A stretch of 64,000 nucleotides of DNA from Streptomyces sp. NBC_01217 (GCF_035994185.1 NZ_CP108538.1:7691501-7755500), one strand, 5' to 3'; counted from the stretch's first letter, positions 36,266 to 45,481 are shown. The notes: generated by a model not told the origin, from the sequence alone. Numbers and translations are program-made.

Positions 36266-36910
36266 ATGGACGTACTCACAGAGAACTTCTCGCTCTACGG
36301 CAAGGGCTTCCTCGGCACGGTCGAGCTGACCGTCTACTCCTCGATCCTGGCCCTGCTCCTCGGCTTCCTCATGGCCTCCTTCCGGGTGGCGCCCGTCGGC
36401 TCGCTCCGGGCGCTCGGTACGGTCTGGGTGGCGGTGCTGCGCAACACCCCGCTGACACTGCTCTTCTTCGCCGTCCTCCTCGGACTGCCGCGCTTCGGCC
36501 TGGTGCTTCCCTTCAAGGTCTTCGCGGTCCTCGCGCTCGGCTGCTACACCTCTGCGTTCATCTGCGAGGTGCTGCGCTCCGGTATCAACACCGTGCCGAC
36601 GGGGCAGGGCGAGGCGGCCCGCAGCCTCGGCATGACGTTCGGCCAGACACTGAACGCCGTGGTGCTGCCCCAGGCGTTCCGCTCGGTGATCCCGCCGATC
36701 GGCTCGACGCTGATCGCCCTCGCCAAGAACTCGGCGATCGCCGGGGCGTTCAGCGTCACCGAGCTGCTCGGCACCTACAAGACGCTCAACGAGCTGGGCT
36801 ACAGCATCATCTGGACCTTCGTCTGGATCGCCGTCGGCTACCTGATCATCACCCTGTCCATCAGTGCGCTCTTCAATGTGCTGGAGAAGCGCTGGGGAGT
36901 CGCCCGATGA
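36266..36910 (+). CDS. gluC: Glutamate ABC transporter permease GluC
   Basis: A 214-residue permease with about five membrane segments starting at ATG 36266. It has the EAA loop typical of the His/Glu/Gln/Arg/opine family: GQGEAARSLGMTFGQTLNAV. The beginning (LYGKGFLGTVELTVYSSILA) is usual for these permeases. It forms the channel with GluD. Its stop overlaps the gluD start by 4 bp, indicating translational coupling. Confidence 0.95.
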   Translation: MDVLTENFSLYGKGFLGTVELTVYSSILALLLGFLMASFRVAPVGSLRALGTVWVAVLRNTPLTLLFFAVLLGLPRFGLVLPFKVFAVLALGCYTSAFICEVLRSGINTVPTGQGEAARSLGMTFGQTLNAVVLPQAFRSVIPPIGSTLIALAKNSAIAGAFSVTELLGTYKTLNELGYSIIWTFVWIAVGYLIITLSISALFNVLEKRWGVAR

Positions 36911-37779
36911 CCACCCGCACCGCGCCGCCCGCCACCGCGCTCTACGACATCCCGGGCCCCGTCACCCGTAAACGCCACCGCGTGTACGGGATCGTCTCGA
37001 CGGCCCTGATCCTCGCCCTGATCGGCTGGGTCCTCTATCTGCTCTTCGACACCGATCAGTTCACCAGCGCCAAGTGGACACCCTTCGAGTACAAGGGCAT
37101 CCAGGAGCTGCTGCTGCGCGGGCTGGGCAACACCCTCAAGGCGTTCGCGTACGCCGCGGTGCTCTCGCTGGTGCTCGGGGCGGTGCTCGCCGTCGGGCGG
37201 CTCTCCGACCACCGGTTCGTGCGCTGGGTCTCGACGCTGCTGGTCGAGTTCTTCCGGGCCATGCCCGTACTGGTGATGATCTTCTTCATCTTCGTGGCCC
37301 TGAAGGTGCAGCCGCTGCCGGCCCTGGTCGCCGGTCTGACCCTGTACAACGGCTCGGTGCTCGCCGAGGTGTTCCGTACCGGGATCAACTCGGTGGACCG
37401 CGGGCAGCGCGAGGCCGCGTACGCCCTGGGAATGCGCAAGACGCAGGTCACCACGTTCGTACTGGCCCCTCAGGCGGTGCGGGCCATGCTGCCCACCATC
37501 ATCAGCCAGTTGGTGGTGGCGCTGAAGGACACCTCGCTCGGCTATCTGATCACCTACGAGGAATTCCTCCACGCGGGCAAACTCATCGCCTCCAACCTCG
37601 ACTACGATCTCCCCTTCATCCCCGTGGTGATGGTGATCTCGCCGATCTACATCGGGATGTGCATGCTGCTCTCCTGGTTCGCGACCTGGGTGGCCAAGCG
37701 GGAGCGGCGCAATCCGAAGACGAAGGCCGTGGAGGTCGCACCGGCCGGACCAGGAACGCTGCTGCCGGGAGTGCAGTAG
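36907..37779 (+). CDS. gluD: Glutamate ABC transporter permease GluD
   Basis: A 290-residue permease with an N-terminal cytoplasmic stretch (about 35 residues), then about six membrane segments. The EAA loop is GQREAAYALGMRKTQVTTFV. It pairs with GluC. It starts at ATG 36907 within the overlap ATGA. A hairpin 3 bp after its stop ends the operon. Confidence 0.95.
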   Translation: MTTRTAPPATALYDIPGPVTRKRHRVYGIVSTALILALIGWVLYLLFDTDQFTSAKWTPFEYKGIQELLLRGLGNTLKAFAYAAVLSLVLGAVLAVGRLSDHRFVRWVSTLLVEFFRAMPVLVMIFFIFVALKVQPLPALVAGLTLYNGSVLAEVFRTGINSVDRGQREAAYALGMRKTQVTTFVLAPQAVRAMLPTIISQLVVALKDTSLGYLITYEEFLHAGKLIASNLDYDLPFIPVVMVISPIYIGMCMLLSWFATWVAKRERRNPKTKAVEVAPAGPGTLLPGVQ

Positions 37780-37781
37780 CC

Positions 37782-37803
37782 GGGACCGCTGCGAAGCGGC
37801 CCC
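37782..37803 (+). terminator. Probable terminator of gluABCD
   Basis: GGGACCGCT, loop GCGA, AGCGGCCCC: a 9-bp stem with one mismatch, starting 3 bp after the gluD stop. Confidence 0.6.
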
Positions 37804-37837
37804 CGAGGAGCAGTGCCCGCCCGGCAGCAGCCGGTGA

Positions 37838-38065
37838 TCACTTCTCGCGCAAGGCAACGGACACGTACGACGGGTCCGCCGTGCGTGAGGAGAAGGTCAG
37901 CTGTGCGCCGGTCGGTTTGTGGCTGACCAGGTTGCCGAGGCCGAGCGGCCCTTCGTCGTGGAGATGTGCGACGAAGGTGCCGCTCTCCTTGTTGCCGGTC
38001 AGCGCGGTGTGGAACCCGGCCCCGCCCCGGATGTGCTGCGGCGAGGCGTACTTCTCGGACTGCCA
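37838..38065 (-). pseudogene. Orphan C-terminal coding fragment behind the L,D-transpeptidase gene
   Basis: One base after the stop of the L,D-transpeptidase gene a 75-codon open frame begins (WQSEKYASPQHIRGGAGFH) and runs through TGNKESGTFVAHLHDEGPLG and GNLVSHKPTGAQLTFSSRT to a TGA at 37838-37840. The sequence looks like real protein, with good codon use, but has no start codon in its first 20 codons and is in a different frame from the gene before it. It is likely the tail of a gene whose front has been lost. The family is not recognised. Confidence 0.5.
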
Positions 38066-38066
38066 C

Positions 38067-39281
38067 TCACTTCAGCGCGCTCTTCGCCTGCCAGTCGGAC
38101 CACGTCACATTCCACGCCCCGTACCCATTGCCCTCCGCGACCGTGCCCTTGGCGTCCGCGCCGCTGATCTCGAAGGGGTCGCCGACCCGCACCCGCTGGT
38201 ACAGCGCGGCGGCGTTGGCATCGCTCATCCCGACGCAGCCCGAACTGTGGTTGGCCACCCCGAAGTAGGCGGCGTTCCAGGGCGCCGCGTGTGCGTACAT
38301 CCCCGACCAGGTCAGCCGCATCGACGAGTCGACCATCTTGTCGTAGGCGTCGCCCAGGCCGACCGTCTCGGAGCGCATGTTGATCGTGCCCTCCTTGGAC
38401 ATCAGCACGGCCGTGCCGCGCCACGACGCCTTCTCGCCGCCGGGGGTGCCGGCCGACATGGGCACGTCCATGACGGTCTTCCCGTCCCGCTTCAGCGCCA
38501 GCCGGTGGCGGTCGAGGTCGACCTTGACCACCTGGTTCGCGCCGATCGTGAAGGTGGTCGTGTAGTCGCGGACGAACCAGCCGCCGGAGGGGCCCGAGTC
38601 GATGCCGTTGAGATCGGCGTCGAGAGTGACCTTCGTGCCGGGCTTCCAGTACTCCTCGGGCCGCCAGTCGACGCGGTCCCTGCCGGAGTAGTCCTGCAGC
38701 CAGCCCCAGGAGCCCTCGGTGTTGTTCGAGGTGGAGACCTTCAGGGCCTTCTCGACCGCGGCCTTGTCCTTCACCGGGTTGTCGAAGACGACCGACAGCG
38801 GCTGGGCGATGCCGACCGTGGTGTTCTTGCCGGGGGCGAGCGTCAGCTTGTTGACCTTGTCGGCCCCGGCGGTGGTGAATCCGGCCCTGTCGCTGCCGCC
38901 CTCGGTGTCCTTCGCCTCGACGCTGTACGTGGTGCCGGGCGCGGCCACCCGGTCCGACGTCCAGGTCCTCCCGTCGGCGGATATCCGGCCGGTGAGCGCG
39001 TCCCCCTCGGCCGCGCTCACCGTGACCGCCCTGAGCCTTCCGGCGGCGAGCGTCACCTGCACCGGCTTCCCGGGGGTGGCGCCGGCGCCCTGGAGGTTCA
39101 CCGAGATCTTGGTGTCGTGCGCCGGTGCGACCCCGGCCGCACCCTTGCCCGAGTCCGACGCCGGGGCGCCGGAACAGGCGGTGAGCGCGGCGCCGAGCAC
39201 CGCGGTACCGGCGATCAGGGTGAGCCGGACCGGGCGGACGGCCGGGGCGGCACGGCGTATGCGCCGACGTGCAGAGATCAA
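38067..39281 (-). CDS. L,D-transpeptidase lipoprotein (Ig-like domain plus YkuD)
   Basis: A 404-residue protein. TTG 39281 is chosen because TTGGAGGT sits 8 bp upstream; longer frames from 39479 have no ribosome site. The signal peptide LTLIAGTAVLGAALTAC ends in a lipobox-like LTAC, so it is likely a lipoprotein. Two Ig-like domains follow (about residues 45-245), then the YkuD catalytic domain with KVDLDRHRLALKRDGK and the active site HSSGCVGMSD with the nucleophilic Cys. This is the layout of LdtMt2-type enzymes, which make 3-3 peptidoglycan crosslinks and resist most beta-lactams. Confidence 0.93.
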   Translation of the reverse strand: MISARRRIRRAAPAVRPVRLTLIAGTAVLGAALTACSGAPASDSGKGAAGVAPAHDTKISVNLQGAGATPGKPVQVTLAAGRLRAVTVSAAEGDALTGRISADGRTWTSDRVAAPGTTYSVEAKDTEGGSDRAGFTTAGADKVNKLTLAPGKNTTVGIAQPLSVVFDNPVKDKAAVEKALKVSTSNNTEGSWGWLQDYSGRDRVDWRPEEYWKPGTKVTLDADLNGIDSGPSGGWFVRDYTTTFTIGANQVVKVDLDRHRLALKRDGKTVMDVPMSAGTPGGEKASWRGTAVLMSKEGTINMRSETVGLGDAYDKMVDSSMRLTWSGMYAHAAPWNAAYFGVANHSSGCVGMSDANAAALYQRVRVGDPFEISGADAKGTVAEGNGYGAWNVTWSDWQAKSALK

Positions 39282-39506
39282 CGGAAAAACCTCCAAGGCA
39301 TTGCTTCTCGTCGGTGGAGAGGTGTTCACCCGACGATAGGTTCCGCAAATCGGCCGAAAACCGGGAAATCTCCTGTGTGACATGGACCGCAGCGCAACGG
39401 TCATGGTCCGGTCACATTCGCCGCTCGGCTCCGTCACGGACCGCTGTGAGCATCCTGTGCAGCCCCGAGGAGCCGACAACGGGGCGGACCAGGGAGGGCC
39501 ACGACC

Positions 39507-40673
39507 ATGTCAGCGCTGCTCGCGACCGGAGACCACAGCCACGACCACGAGCTACGGATACGCAGCCTGACCGCCGCCGAGCACCGGGCCTTCGTCTCCA
39601 CCCGCACTGAGGCGAGCTTTCTGCAGTACCCGTCCTGGGCCTCGGTGAAGGACCAGTGGACCTCCGAAACGGTCGGCTGGCACAGCGGCTCGGGCGATTG
39701 GGCCGGGGCCGCGCTGGTGCTCTACCGGCAATTCCCGGGAACCCGCAAGTACTTCGCCTATCTGCCCGAGGGCCCGGTGGCCGACTGGGCGGACCCCGGC
39801 ATCGACCGCTGGCTGCGCCCGCTCATGGCGCACCTGCGCAAGGCCGGGGCCTTCGCCGTACGGATCGGTCCGTCACCGGCGTACCGCCGCTGGGACGCGG
39901 CCCGGCTCAAGGCGGCCACCGGCCCCGGCCGCACGGTCGGTGACGTCCTCGCGACCGAGGTGGACCCGCTCGGCACCGCCGTGGCCGAACGGCTCAGGGC
40001 CCGCGGCTGGCGCCGCTGCGGCGGCGACGGGGGAGGGGACGCCGACGCACAGCCGCGCCATGTCTTCCAGGTGCCGCTCGCCGGACGCACCCCCGAGGAG
40101 CTGTGGTCGGGACTCAACCAGGAGTGGCGCCGCAATGTCCGAAGGGCCCGGAAGGCCGAGGTGCGGATCATTGTCGGCGGTGCGGCCGAACTGCCGCAAT
40201 TCCACCGCCTGCTGCGGATCACGGAGGAACGCGACGGCTTCCGGCTCGGCCGCTCCCTGGCGTACTACCAGCGGCAGTACGCCGTGCTCAACACCGAACA
40301 CCCCGGCCGGATGAAGCTGTATCTCGCCGTCCACGAGGGCGAGATCCTGGCCGCCCACACCATGATCAGCACCGGTCGGCGGGTTTGGTACCAGACCGGC
40401 GCCTCCGCCGACCACCGCCGCGAGGTCCGTCCCAGCAACGCGCTGCAATGGAAGATGATGCTGGACGCCCATGCGCTCGGCGCCGATGTGTACGACATGC
40501 GCGGGGTACCCTCCACCCTTGACCCGGACGACCGCCCCTTCGGGCTGCTCCGCTGGAAGCTCGGCACCGGAGGTCAGGTCGTCGAGACCCTCGGAGAGTG
40601 GGAGACATCGGTGGGCGGAGCGGCCAACAACACCTTGTACCGCGCGTTCCAGGCGTACCTGGCGCGCCGATGA
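39507..40673 (+). CDS. femX: FemX-type peptidyltransferase (peptidoglycan interpeptide bridge)
   Basis: A 388-residue FemAB family protein, ATG 39507 behind AGGGAGGG. Two GNAT-like halves can be traced: LQYPSWASVKDQWTSE with LYRQFPGTRKYFAYLPEGP, then SGLNQEWRRNVRRARKAEV and FRLGRSLAYYQRQYAVL, ending with VYDMRGVPSTLDP and PFGLLRWKLGTGG. In Streptomyces, FemX adds the single glycine to the lipid II stem peptide from Gly-tRNA. It overlaps murJ by 4 bp, which joins precursor modification with lipid II flipping in one transcript. Confidence 0.92.
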   Translation: MSALLATGDHSHDHELRIRSLTAAEHRAFVSTRTEASFLQYPSWASVKDQWTSETVGWHSGSGDWAGAALVLYRQFPGTRKYFAYLPEGPVADWADPGIDRWLRPLMAHLRKAGAFAVRIGPSPAYRRWDAARLKAATGPGRTVGDVLATEVDPLGTAVAERLRARGWRRCGGDGGGDADAQPRHVFQVPLAGRTPEELWSGLNQEWRRNVRRARKAEVRIIVGGAAELPQFHRLLRITEERDGFRLGRSLAYYQRQYAVLNTEHPGRMKLYLAVHEGEILAAHTMISTGRRVWYQTGASADHRREVRPSNALQWKMMLDAHALGADVYDMRGVPSTLDPDDRPFGLLRWKLGTGGQVVETLGEWETSVGGAANNTLYRAFQAYLARR

Positions 40674-42334
40674 CGGCCACCGAGGCGGCCGCCCCGAAGG
40701 CCGCGGAACGGGGGCCGCGCTCGGTGCTGCGCAGCGGCGCCGTCATGGCGTCCGGCTCCATCGTCTCCCGGGCGACCGGCTTCATACGCTCGGCGGTCGT
40801 CGTCGCCGCGCTCGGCACCGGACTCCAGGCCGACGGGTACAACGTCGCCAACACCGTGCCCAACATCCTCTACACACTGCTCATCGGCGGTGCGCTCAAC
40901 GCCGTCTTCGTCCCCGAACTGGTGCGGGCCGCCAGGAACCACGCCGACGGCGGAGCCGCGTACACCGACCGGCTGCTCACCCTCTGCACGATCGGACTTC
41001 TCGCTCTCACCGCGCTCACGGTCCTCGGGGCGCCATGGATCGTCTCGGTCTACGCCCCCGACTACCACGGCGAACAGGCCGAACTCACCATCGCCCTGGC
41101 CCGCTACTGCCTGCCGCAGATCCTCTTCTACGGACTGTTCACCCTCCTGGGCCAAGTCCTCAACGCCCGCGACCGGTTCGGCGCGATGATGTGGACACCG
41201 GTCCTCAACAACGTCGTCATCATCGCGGTGTTCGGGATCCATCTGTCCGTCGCGGCAGGCTCCGACGGCACGTTGACCCCCGCGCAGGCCCAATGGCTCG
41301 GCTGGGGGACCACCGCGGGGATCGCCGTGCAGACGCTCGCCCTGGTGCCCGCGCTGCGCGCCGCGGAGTTCCGCTGGCGGCCCCGGTTCGACTGGCGGGG
41401 CAGCGGACTCACCCGGCCGCTGCGCGCGGCCGGCTGGCTCGTCATGCTCGTGCTGACCAACCAGCTCGCCTACTGGGTGGTCACCCGGCTCTCCACCGCC
41501 ACCGGCCAGCACGCCGCCGAACAGCATGTGCCGGGCGGCGTGGGCTACACCGCGTACAGCTACGCCTTTCAGCTGTGGGTGGTGCCGCACGGCATCGTGA
41601 CCGTCTCGCTCGTCACCGCGCTGATGCCCCGGATGAGCCGGGCGGCCGCCGACAACGATCTGACCGCAGTGCGGCGCGACGTCTCCTACGCCCTGCGCAC
41701 CTCGGCCGCGGCCGTGGTCCCCGCTGTGGCCCTGCTGTTCGCGCTCGCGCCCTGGGTGATGGGAGCCGTGTACGGATACGGGCGCGCCGGCGACGCGGAC
41801 ATCGCGGTCATGGCGGGGATGATGATGGCGTTCGCGCCCGGACTGATCGCCTACTCCGGGCAGTACGTGCTCTCCCGCGCGTTCTATGCGATGAGCGACA
41901 CCCGCACCCCGTTTTTCCTCAACCTGGTGATCGCCGCTCTCGACGCCGGGCTCTGTGTGGCCGCGTATCTGCTGCTCCCGGTCCGCTGGGCCGTGACCGG
42001 CATGGCCGGGGCCTACTCCGTGGCACTGTTCGCGGGCTTCGGCGTCACCGCGTACGTACTGCACCGCAGGCTGTCCGGCAGTGACGCGGCCCGGCCCTCG
42101 CTGCTGCGCTCGCCAGGGCTGTGGGCCCAGTTCCGGCTGGTCGTGGCATGTGCGCCCGCCGGACTGCTGGGGTACCTGGCCGCTCGCGCCTGCTCGGGGT
42201 CCGGGGACTTCGCCGCCGTGGGGGCGGGGGGTGTCGTACTCCTGCTCACCGTGGCGCTGCTGGCACGGCCGCTGCGGCTGCGGGAGATCAGCGCCGCCAT
42301 CGCGGCCGGCCGGGGGCGGCTGCGCCGGGCCTGA
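40670..42334 (+). CDS. murJ: Lipid II flippase MurJ (MviN family)
   Basis: A 554-residue membrane protein with about 14 hydrophobic segments. ATG 40670 lies in the ATGA overlap with femX; an earlier in-frame start at 40598 lies inside femX. The beginning VMASGSIVSRATGFIRSAVV is typical of MurJ, with the conserved Arg residues of the first helix. Further on there are NRDRFG-like LNARDRFGAMMWTPVLNNVV and ALMPRMSRAAADND. MurJ moves lipid II across the membrane for cell wall synthesis. Many actinobacteria have more than one MviN paralogue, so this may not be the essential copy. Confidence 0.93.
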   Translation: MTATEAAAPKAAERGPRSVLRSGAVMASGSIVSRATGFIRSAVVVAALGTGLQADGYNVANTVPNILYTLLIGGALNAVFVPELVRAARNHADGGAAYTDRLLTLCTIGLLALTALTVLGAPWIVSVYAPDYHGEQAELTIALARYCLPQILFYGLFTLLGQVLNARDRFGAMMWTPVLNNVVIIAVFGIHLSVAAGSDGTLTPAQAQWLGWGTTAGIAVQTLALVPALRAAEFRWRPRFDWRGSGLTRPLRAAGWLVMLVLTNQLAYWVVTRLSTATGQHAAEQHVPGGVGYTAYSYAFQLWVVPHGIVTVSLVTALMPRMSRAAADNDLTAVRRDVSYALRTSAAAVVPAVALLFALAPWVMGAVYGYGRAGDADIAVMAGMMMAFAPGLIAYSGQYVLSRAFYAMSDTRTPFFLNLVIAALDAGLCVAAYLLLPVRWAVTGMAGAYSVALFAGFGVTAYVLHRRLSGSDAARPSLLRSPGLWAQFRLVVACAPAGLLGYLAARACSGSGDFAAVGAGGVVLLLTVALLARPLRLREISAAIAAGRGRLRRA

Positions 42335-42398
42335 GCCCCCGGCACGCACTCCGGCCACCGGTCCGAATCCATTCCTTGATCGCTGGGATACTGATGCC

Positions 42399-43082
42399 AT
42401 GCCGCGCGTGTTGCTGATCGAAGACGACCCCTCCGTACGCGAAGGGGTCGAGCTGGGGCTGCGGCGGCGCGGTCATGAGCTGCGGGCCGTCGAGACCGGC
42501 GAGGAAGGGCTGGCCGCACTGGGGGAGTTCCGGCCCGATCTGGTGCTCCTGGATCTGATGCTCCCCGGAATGAACGGGGTCCAGGTCTGCCGGCGGATAC
42601 GGGAGACCAGCCAGCTGCCGATCATCATGCTGACGGCCCGCGGCGACGACTTCGACGTGGTCGTCGGTCTTGAGGCCGGTGCCGACGACTACATCGTCAA
42701 GCCCGCCCGCACCGAAGTGATCGAGGCCAGGATCCGTGCCGTGCTGCGCCGGCTCGCCGAACCGGCGGGGCGCGGCGGCGTCGAATTCCACGGCGAACTG
42801 GCCGTCGACCGCGCCGGGCTCTCGGTCGCCAAGTCGGGGCGGCGCCTCCTGCTCGCGCCCTCCGAACTGAAGCTGCTGCTCCACCTCTCGGCCTCGCCCG
42901 AGCAGGTCTTCAGCAGGCAGCAGCTCCTCGAATACGTCTGGGAGCACAGCTACCACGGAGACGCACGCCTGGTGGACGCCTGTGTGCGGCGGCTGCGGCA
43001 GAAGATCGAGGACGTGGCGGGCAGCCCGCGCTACATCCAGACCGTGCGCGGTTTCGGCTACCGCTTCGGGCCGATCGCATGA
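42399..43082 (+). CDS. Response regulator, OmpR/PhoB type
   Basis: A 227-residue regulator starting at ATG 42399. The receiver domain has acidic residues EDDPSVREG, phosphoacceptor Asp52 in LVLLDLMLPG, Thr in MLTARG and Lys in YIVKPA. The C-terminal winged helix (PSELKLLLHLSASPEQVFSR, VDACVRRLRQKIE, VRGFGYRFG) is of the OmpR type. It is coupled by an ATGA overlap to the histidine kinase gene and with a lipoprotein gene makes a three-gene operon. Confidence 0.95.
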   Translation: MPRVLLIEDDPSVREGVELGLRRRGHELRAVETGEEGLAALGEFRPDLVLLDLMLPGMNGVQVCRRIRETSQLPIIMLTARGDDFDVVVGLEAGADDYIVKPARTEVIEARIRAVLRRLAEPAGRGGVEFHGELAVDRAGLSVAKSGRRLLLAPSELKLLLHLSASPEQVFSRQQLLEYVWEHSYHGDARLVDACVRRLRQKIEDVAGSPRYIQTVRGFGYRFGPIA

Positions 43083-44515
43083 AGCTCTTCGCCGCCCGGT
43101 TCGGACTGCGCACCCGCCTCATAGCCGCCTTCCTCCTGGTCGCGGCGATCAGCGCCGTCACCACCGCGACCCTGACCTACCGCGAGGCCCGCTCCGCGAT
43201 CCTCCAGCAGGCCCAGGACACGGCCGTCGCCCAGTTCCGCGACCGGATCGGCGAGCAGGCCGTGACCCTGCCGGTGGACACCGAGCAGCTGCGGCGGACC
43301 TGCCGGACCCTGGCCAGGGAGGGCCAGTCGCACACCTGGAGAGTCTTCGCCGAATACGGGAACATCAAGGTCTCCTCGACGGACCAGCCCACCTCCGGCG
43401 TGATCACACCGGCACTGCGCAACGCCGTCCGGGCGAACGCCCACGGCTCCTTCCAGCGGGTCGTCAAGGGCGGCAAGCCCTGGCTCACCGTCGGGATGCC
43501 CGCACTCTTCGACCGGGGCGACGGACCCCAGCCCACCGGACTCGTCCTGTACGCCGTGATGCCGCTCTCCACCGAGGAGGCCAATGTCAACGCGATGGTC
43601 ACCGCGGCCCGCGACGGCGCCGTGCCCGCCCTCCTGGTCGCCCTGGTGCCGGCCCTGCTCGCCGCCCGCAGCGTGCTGCGCCCGGTACGCGATCTGCGCA
43701 GGGCCGCGGCCGGTATCGGCCGGGGCGAGCTGGACACCCGTATCGAGGTCAAGGGCTCCGACGAACTCGCCGAACTCGCCTGGACGTTCAACGAGTCGTC
43801 GACCAAGCTCCAGGAGTCGGTGGAGGAGCTCCGGCGGGCGGAGGCGCGGGCCAGGCGTTTCGCCTCGGACGTCTCGCACGAGCTGCGCACCCCGCTCGCC
43901 GGGATGCTCGCCGTCACCGAGGTACTCGACGAGGACGCCGCCCAGCTGAACGCCGACACCGCGGCGGCCGTCCGGCTGATCAGCGCCGAGACCGGGAAGC
44001 TCGCCACCCTCGTCGAGGATCTGATGGAGATCTCCCGCTTCGACGCGAAGGCCGCCGATCTCCACCTCGACGAGGTCGACGTCGCCGAGACGATCCGCAA
44101 GACCCTCCAGGGCCGGCACTGGGAGGACCGGGTCAGCACCGAACTCCCGGACGGCGTACGGGCGATGCTTGACCCACGCCGCTTCGACGTCGTCGTCGCC
44201 AACCTGGTGGGCAACGCCCTGCGGCACGGCGCGCAGCCCGTCACCGTACGGCTGCGCACCGAGCGGCCGGGTGCGGCGGAGCGGCTGGTGATCCAGGTCG
44301 CGGACAACGGACCGGGCATCGACCCCGCCGTGCTGCCGCACATCTTCGACCGCTTCTACAAGGCCGACGCGGCCCGCACCCGCTCGGCGGGCAGTGGACT
44401 CGGCCTGGCGATCACCCAGGAGAACGTACGGCTGCACGGCGGCAGCGTGCACGCGGCGAACGGGCCCGGTGGCGGCGCGGTCCTGACCGTTACGCTGCCA
44501 CTGGAGGGGCAGTGA
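43079..44515 (+). CDS. Membrane sensor histidine kinase
   Basis: A 478-residue kinase. A first membrane segment around residues 12-32 (LIAAFLLVAAISAVTTATL), an extracellular sensor of about 145 residues, a second segment near residue 185 (VPALLVALVPALLAARSVLR), HAMP, then the phosphoacceptor region FASDVSHELRTPLAG and the HATPase with NLVGNALRHGA, DNGPGID and GSGLGLAI. It phosphorylates the regulator encoded just upstream. The operon layout (regulator, kinase, lipoprotein) recalls CseBC-like and related envelope systems, but no adjacent sigE is present. Confidence 0.95.
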   Translation: MKLFAARFGLRTRLIAAFLLVAAISAVTTATLTYREARSAILQQAQDTAVAQFRDRIGEQAVTLPVDTEQLRRTCRTLAREGQSHTWRVFAEYGNIKVSSTDQPTSGVITPALRNAVRANAHGSFQRVVKGGKPWLTVGMPALFDRGDGPQPTGLVLYAVMPLSTEEANVNAMVTAARDGAVPALLVALVPALLAARSVLRPVRDLRRAAAGIGRGELDTRIEVKGSDELAELAWTFNESSTKLQESVEELRRAEARARRFASDVSHELRTPLAGMLAVTEVLDEDAAQLNADTAAAVRLISAETGKLATLVEDLMEISRFDAKAADLHLDEVDVAETIRKTLQGRHWEDRVSTELPDGVRAMLDPRRFDVVVANLVGNALRHGAQPVTVRLRTERPGAAERLVIQVADNGPGIDPAVLPHIFDRFYKADAARTRSAGSGLGLAITQENVRLHGGSVHAANGPGGGAVLTVTLPLEGQ

Positions 44516-45039
44516 GGCGGATTCGCGCGCTGGGCGCCCTGCTTCCCTTCGTACTGCTGGCGAACGGGTGCGGGATACAGGCGACGGATGTCGTCGAGGT
44601 CGGCGAACCGGCGATCGTGGTGGTGCCCCCGGGAGACGAACAGAGCACGCTGCTCTATTTCGTGTCCTCGTCGTCCGCGAACCTGCTGATGCCCGTCGTA
44701 CGGCCGATAGCCCTGACGTCGGAAGACGGCTCCGCAGGCTCGGGCCAGGAGCGGAGTGTCTCGGACAAGGCGATCACCATGCTCTTCGACGGGCCCACCA
44801 AGGCCGAGGCAGAGACGGGCCTGCGCACCGAACTCCCCGACACCCGCCCGGCGTTGAGTCTGACCCTGGGTCCTGGCGGGGTGTCGGTCCGGGTGAACAT
44901 CGCCGTCACGGAACTCTCCGAGGTCGCCCGGCAGCAGCTGATCTGCACGGTGGCGCAGGCCCGCACGGCGGACCGGAGCGCGGCGGTGAAGGTGACCGGC
45001 AGCGACGGTGTTATCGGTCCGGCCCACTGCACCGTCTGA
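44512..45039 (+). CDS. Lipoprotein linked to the two-component system
   Basis: A 175-residue protein whose GTG start 44512 overlaps the kinase stop by 4 bp. The signal peptide RALGALLPFVLLANGC ends in a lipobox LANGC. The mature part (STLLYFVSSSSANLLMPVVR, TMLFDGPTKAEAETGLRTEL) resembles GerMN-type domains found in actinobacterial lipoproteins. Translational coupling to the kinase suggests it takes part in sensing at the outer face of the membrane. Its end overlaps the convergent hypothetical gene by about 29 bp. Confidence 0.85.
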   Translation: MRRIRALGALLPFVLLANGCGIQATDVVEVGEPAIVVVPPGDEQSTLLYFVSSSSANLLMPVVRPIALTSEDGSAGSGQERSVSDKAITMLFDGPTKAEAETGLRTELPDTRPALSLTLGPGGVSVRVNIAVTELSEVARQQLICTVAQARTADRSAAVKVTGSDGVIGPAHCTV

Positions 45040-45481
45040 CCGGTGGCTCCCCGCCCTGTGCGGCCTGGCTCAGCTCGTCGCCCGGTGCGAGGTGCGAGGT
45101 GCGCGGTGCAGGTGCGGGGGTCTGCGCCGCCCGCGTCACATCGGTGACGAGCTCCACCACATCGGGGCCGTACGCCTGCGAGTTGACCACCTTCAGCAAC
45201 AGACAGAAGGTGGTGTTGCCGTGCTTGCGGGCCAGCTTCTCGTAATTGCGGGCCAGATAGCGCGAGGCCGCCTGGTTGGTGATTGCCTGCTGCCCGCAGA
45301 ACAGAAAGACCGGACACGCTTCCTGACCTGCCGTCAACCGCGCCAGCAGCACGTACTCGGCGATCCCCTTCTCCGCCCGGTAGCGCTCCGAACTGATCTG
45401 GAAGGCGCCCCGGTCGGGCCCGGGCTCCGGATCGGTGTTCACCTTCACACCCGGCAGCAGCGAGTGCAGATGGGCGGCCAT
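45011..45481 (-). CDS. Hypothetical protein, possibly truncated
   Basis: A 156-residue frame with ATG 45481. It reads AHLHSLLPGVKVNTDPEP, then CPVFLFCGQQAITNQAASRY and TFCLLLKVVNSQAYGPDVVE. No signal peptide or membrane segment. The frame is open for ten codons before the ATG (TLGTRLNRR), so the gene may have lost its front. The last 40 residues are low in complexity. The family is not recognised. It converges on the lipoprotein gene. Confidence 0.55.
   Translation of the reverse strand: MAAHLHSLLPGVKVNTDPEPGPDRGAFQISSERYRAEKGIAEYVLLARLTAGQEACPVFLFCGQQAITNQAASRYLARNYEKLARKHGNTTFCLLLKVVNSQAYGPDVVELVTDVTRAAQTPAPAPRTSHLAPGDELSQAAQGGEPPVRRCSGPDR

Noticed and set aside
38067..39479. Longer L,D-transpeptidase beginning at 39479
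   Set aside because: The extra 66 residues look random and have no ribosome site, while TTG 39281 has a strong one and is followed directly by the signal peptide.
45011..45039. Convergent overlap of the lipoprotein and hypothetical genes as an antisense switch
   Set aside because: An overlap of about 29 bp at two 3' ends is common and the hypothetical gene's low-complexity tail may not be real.
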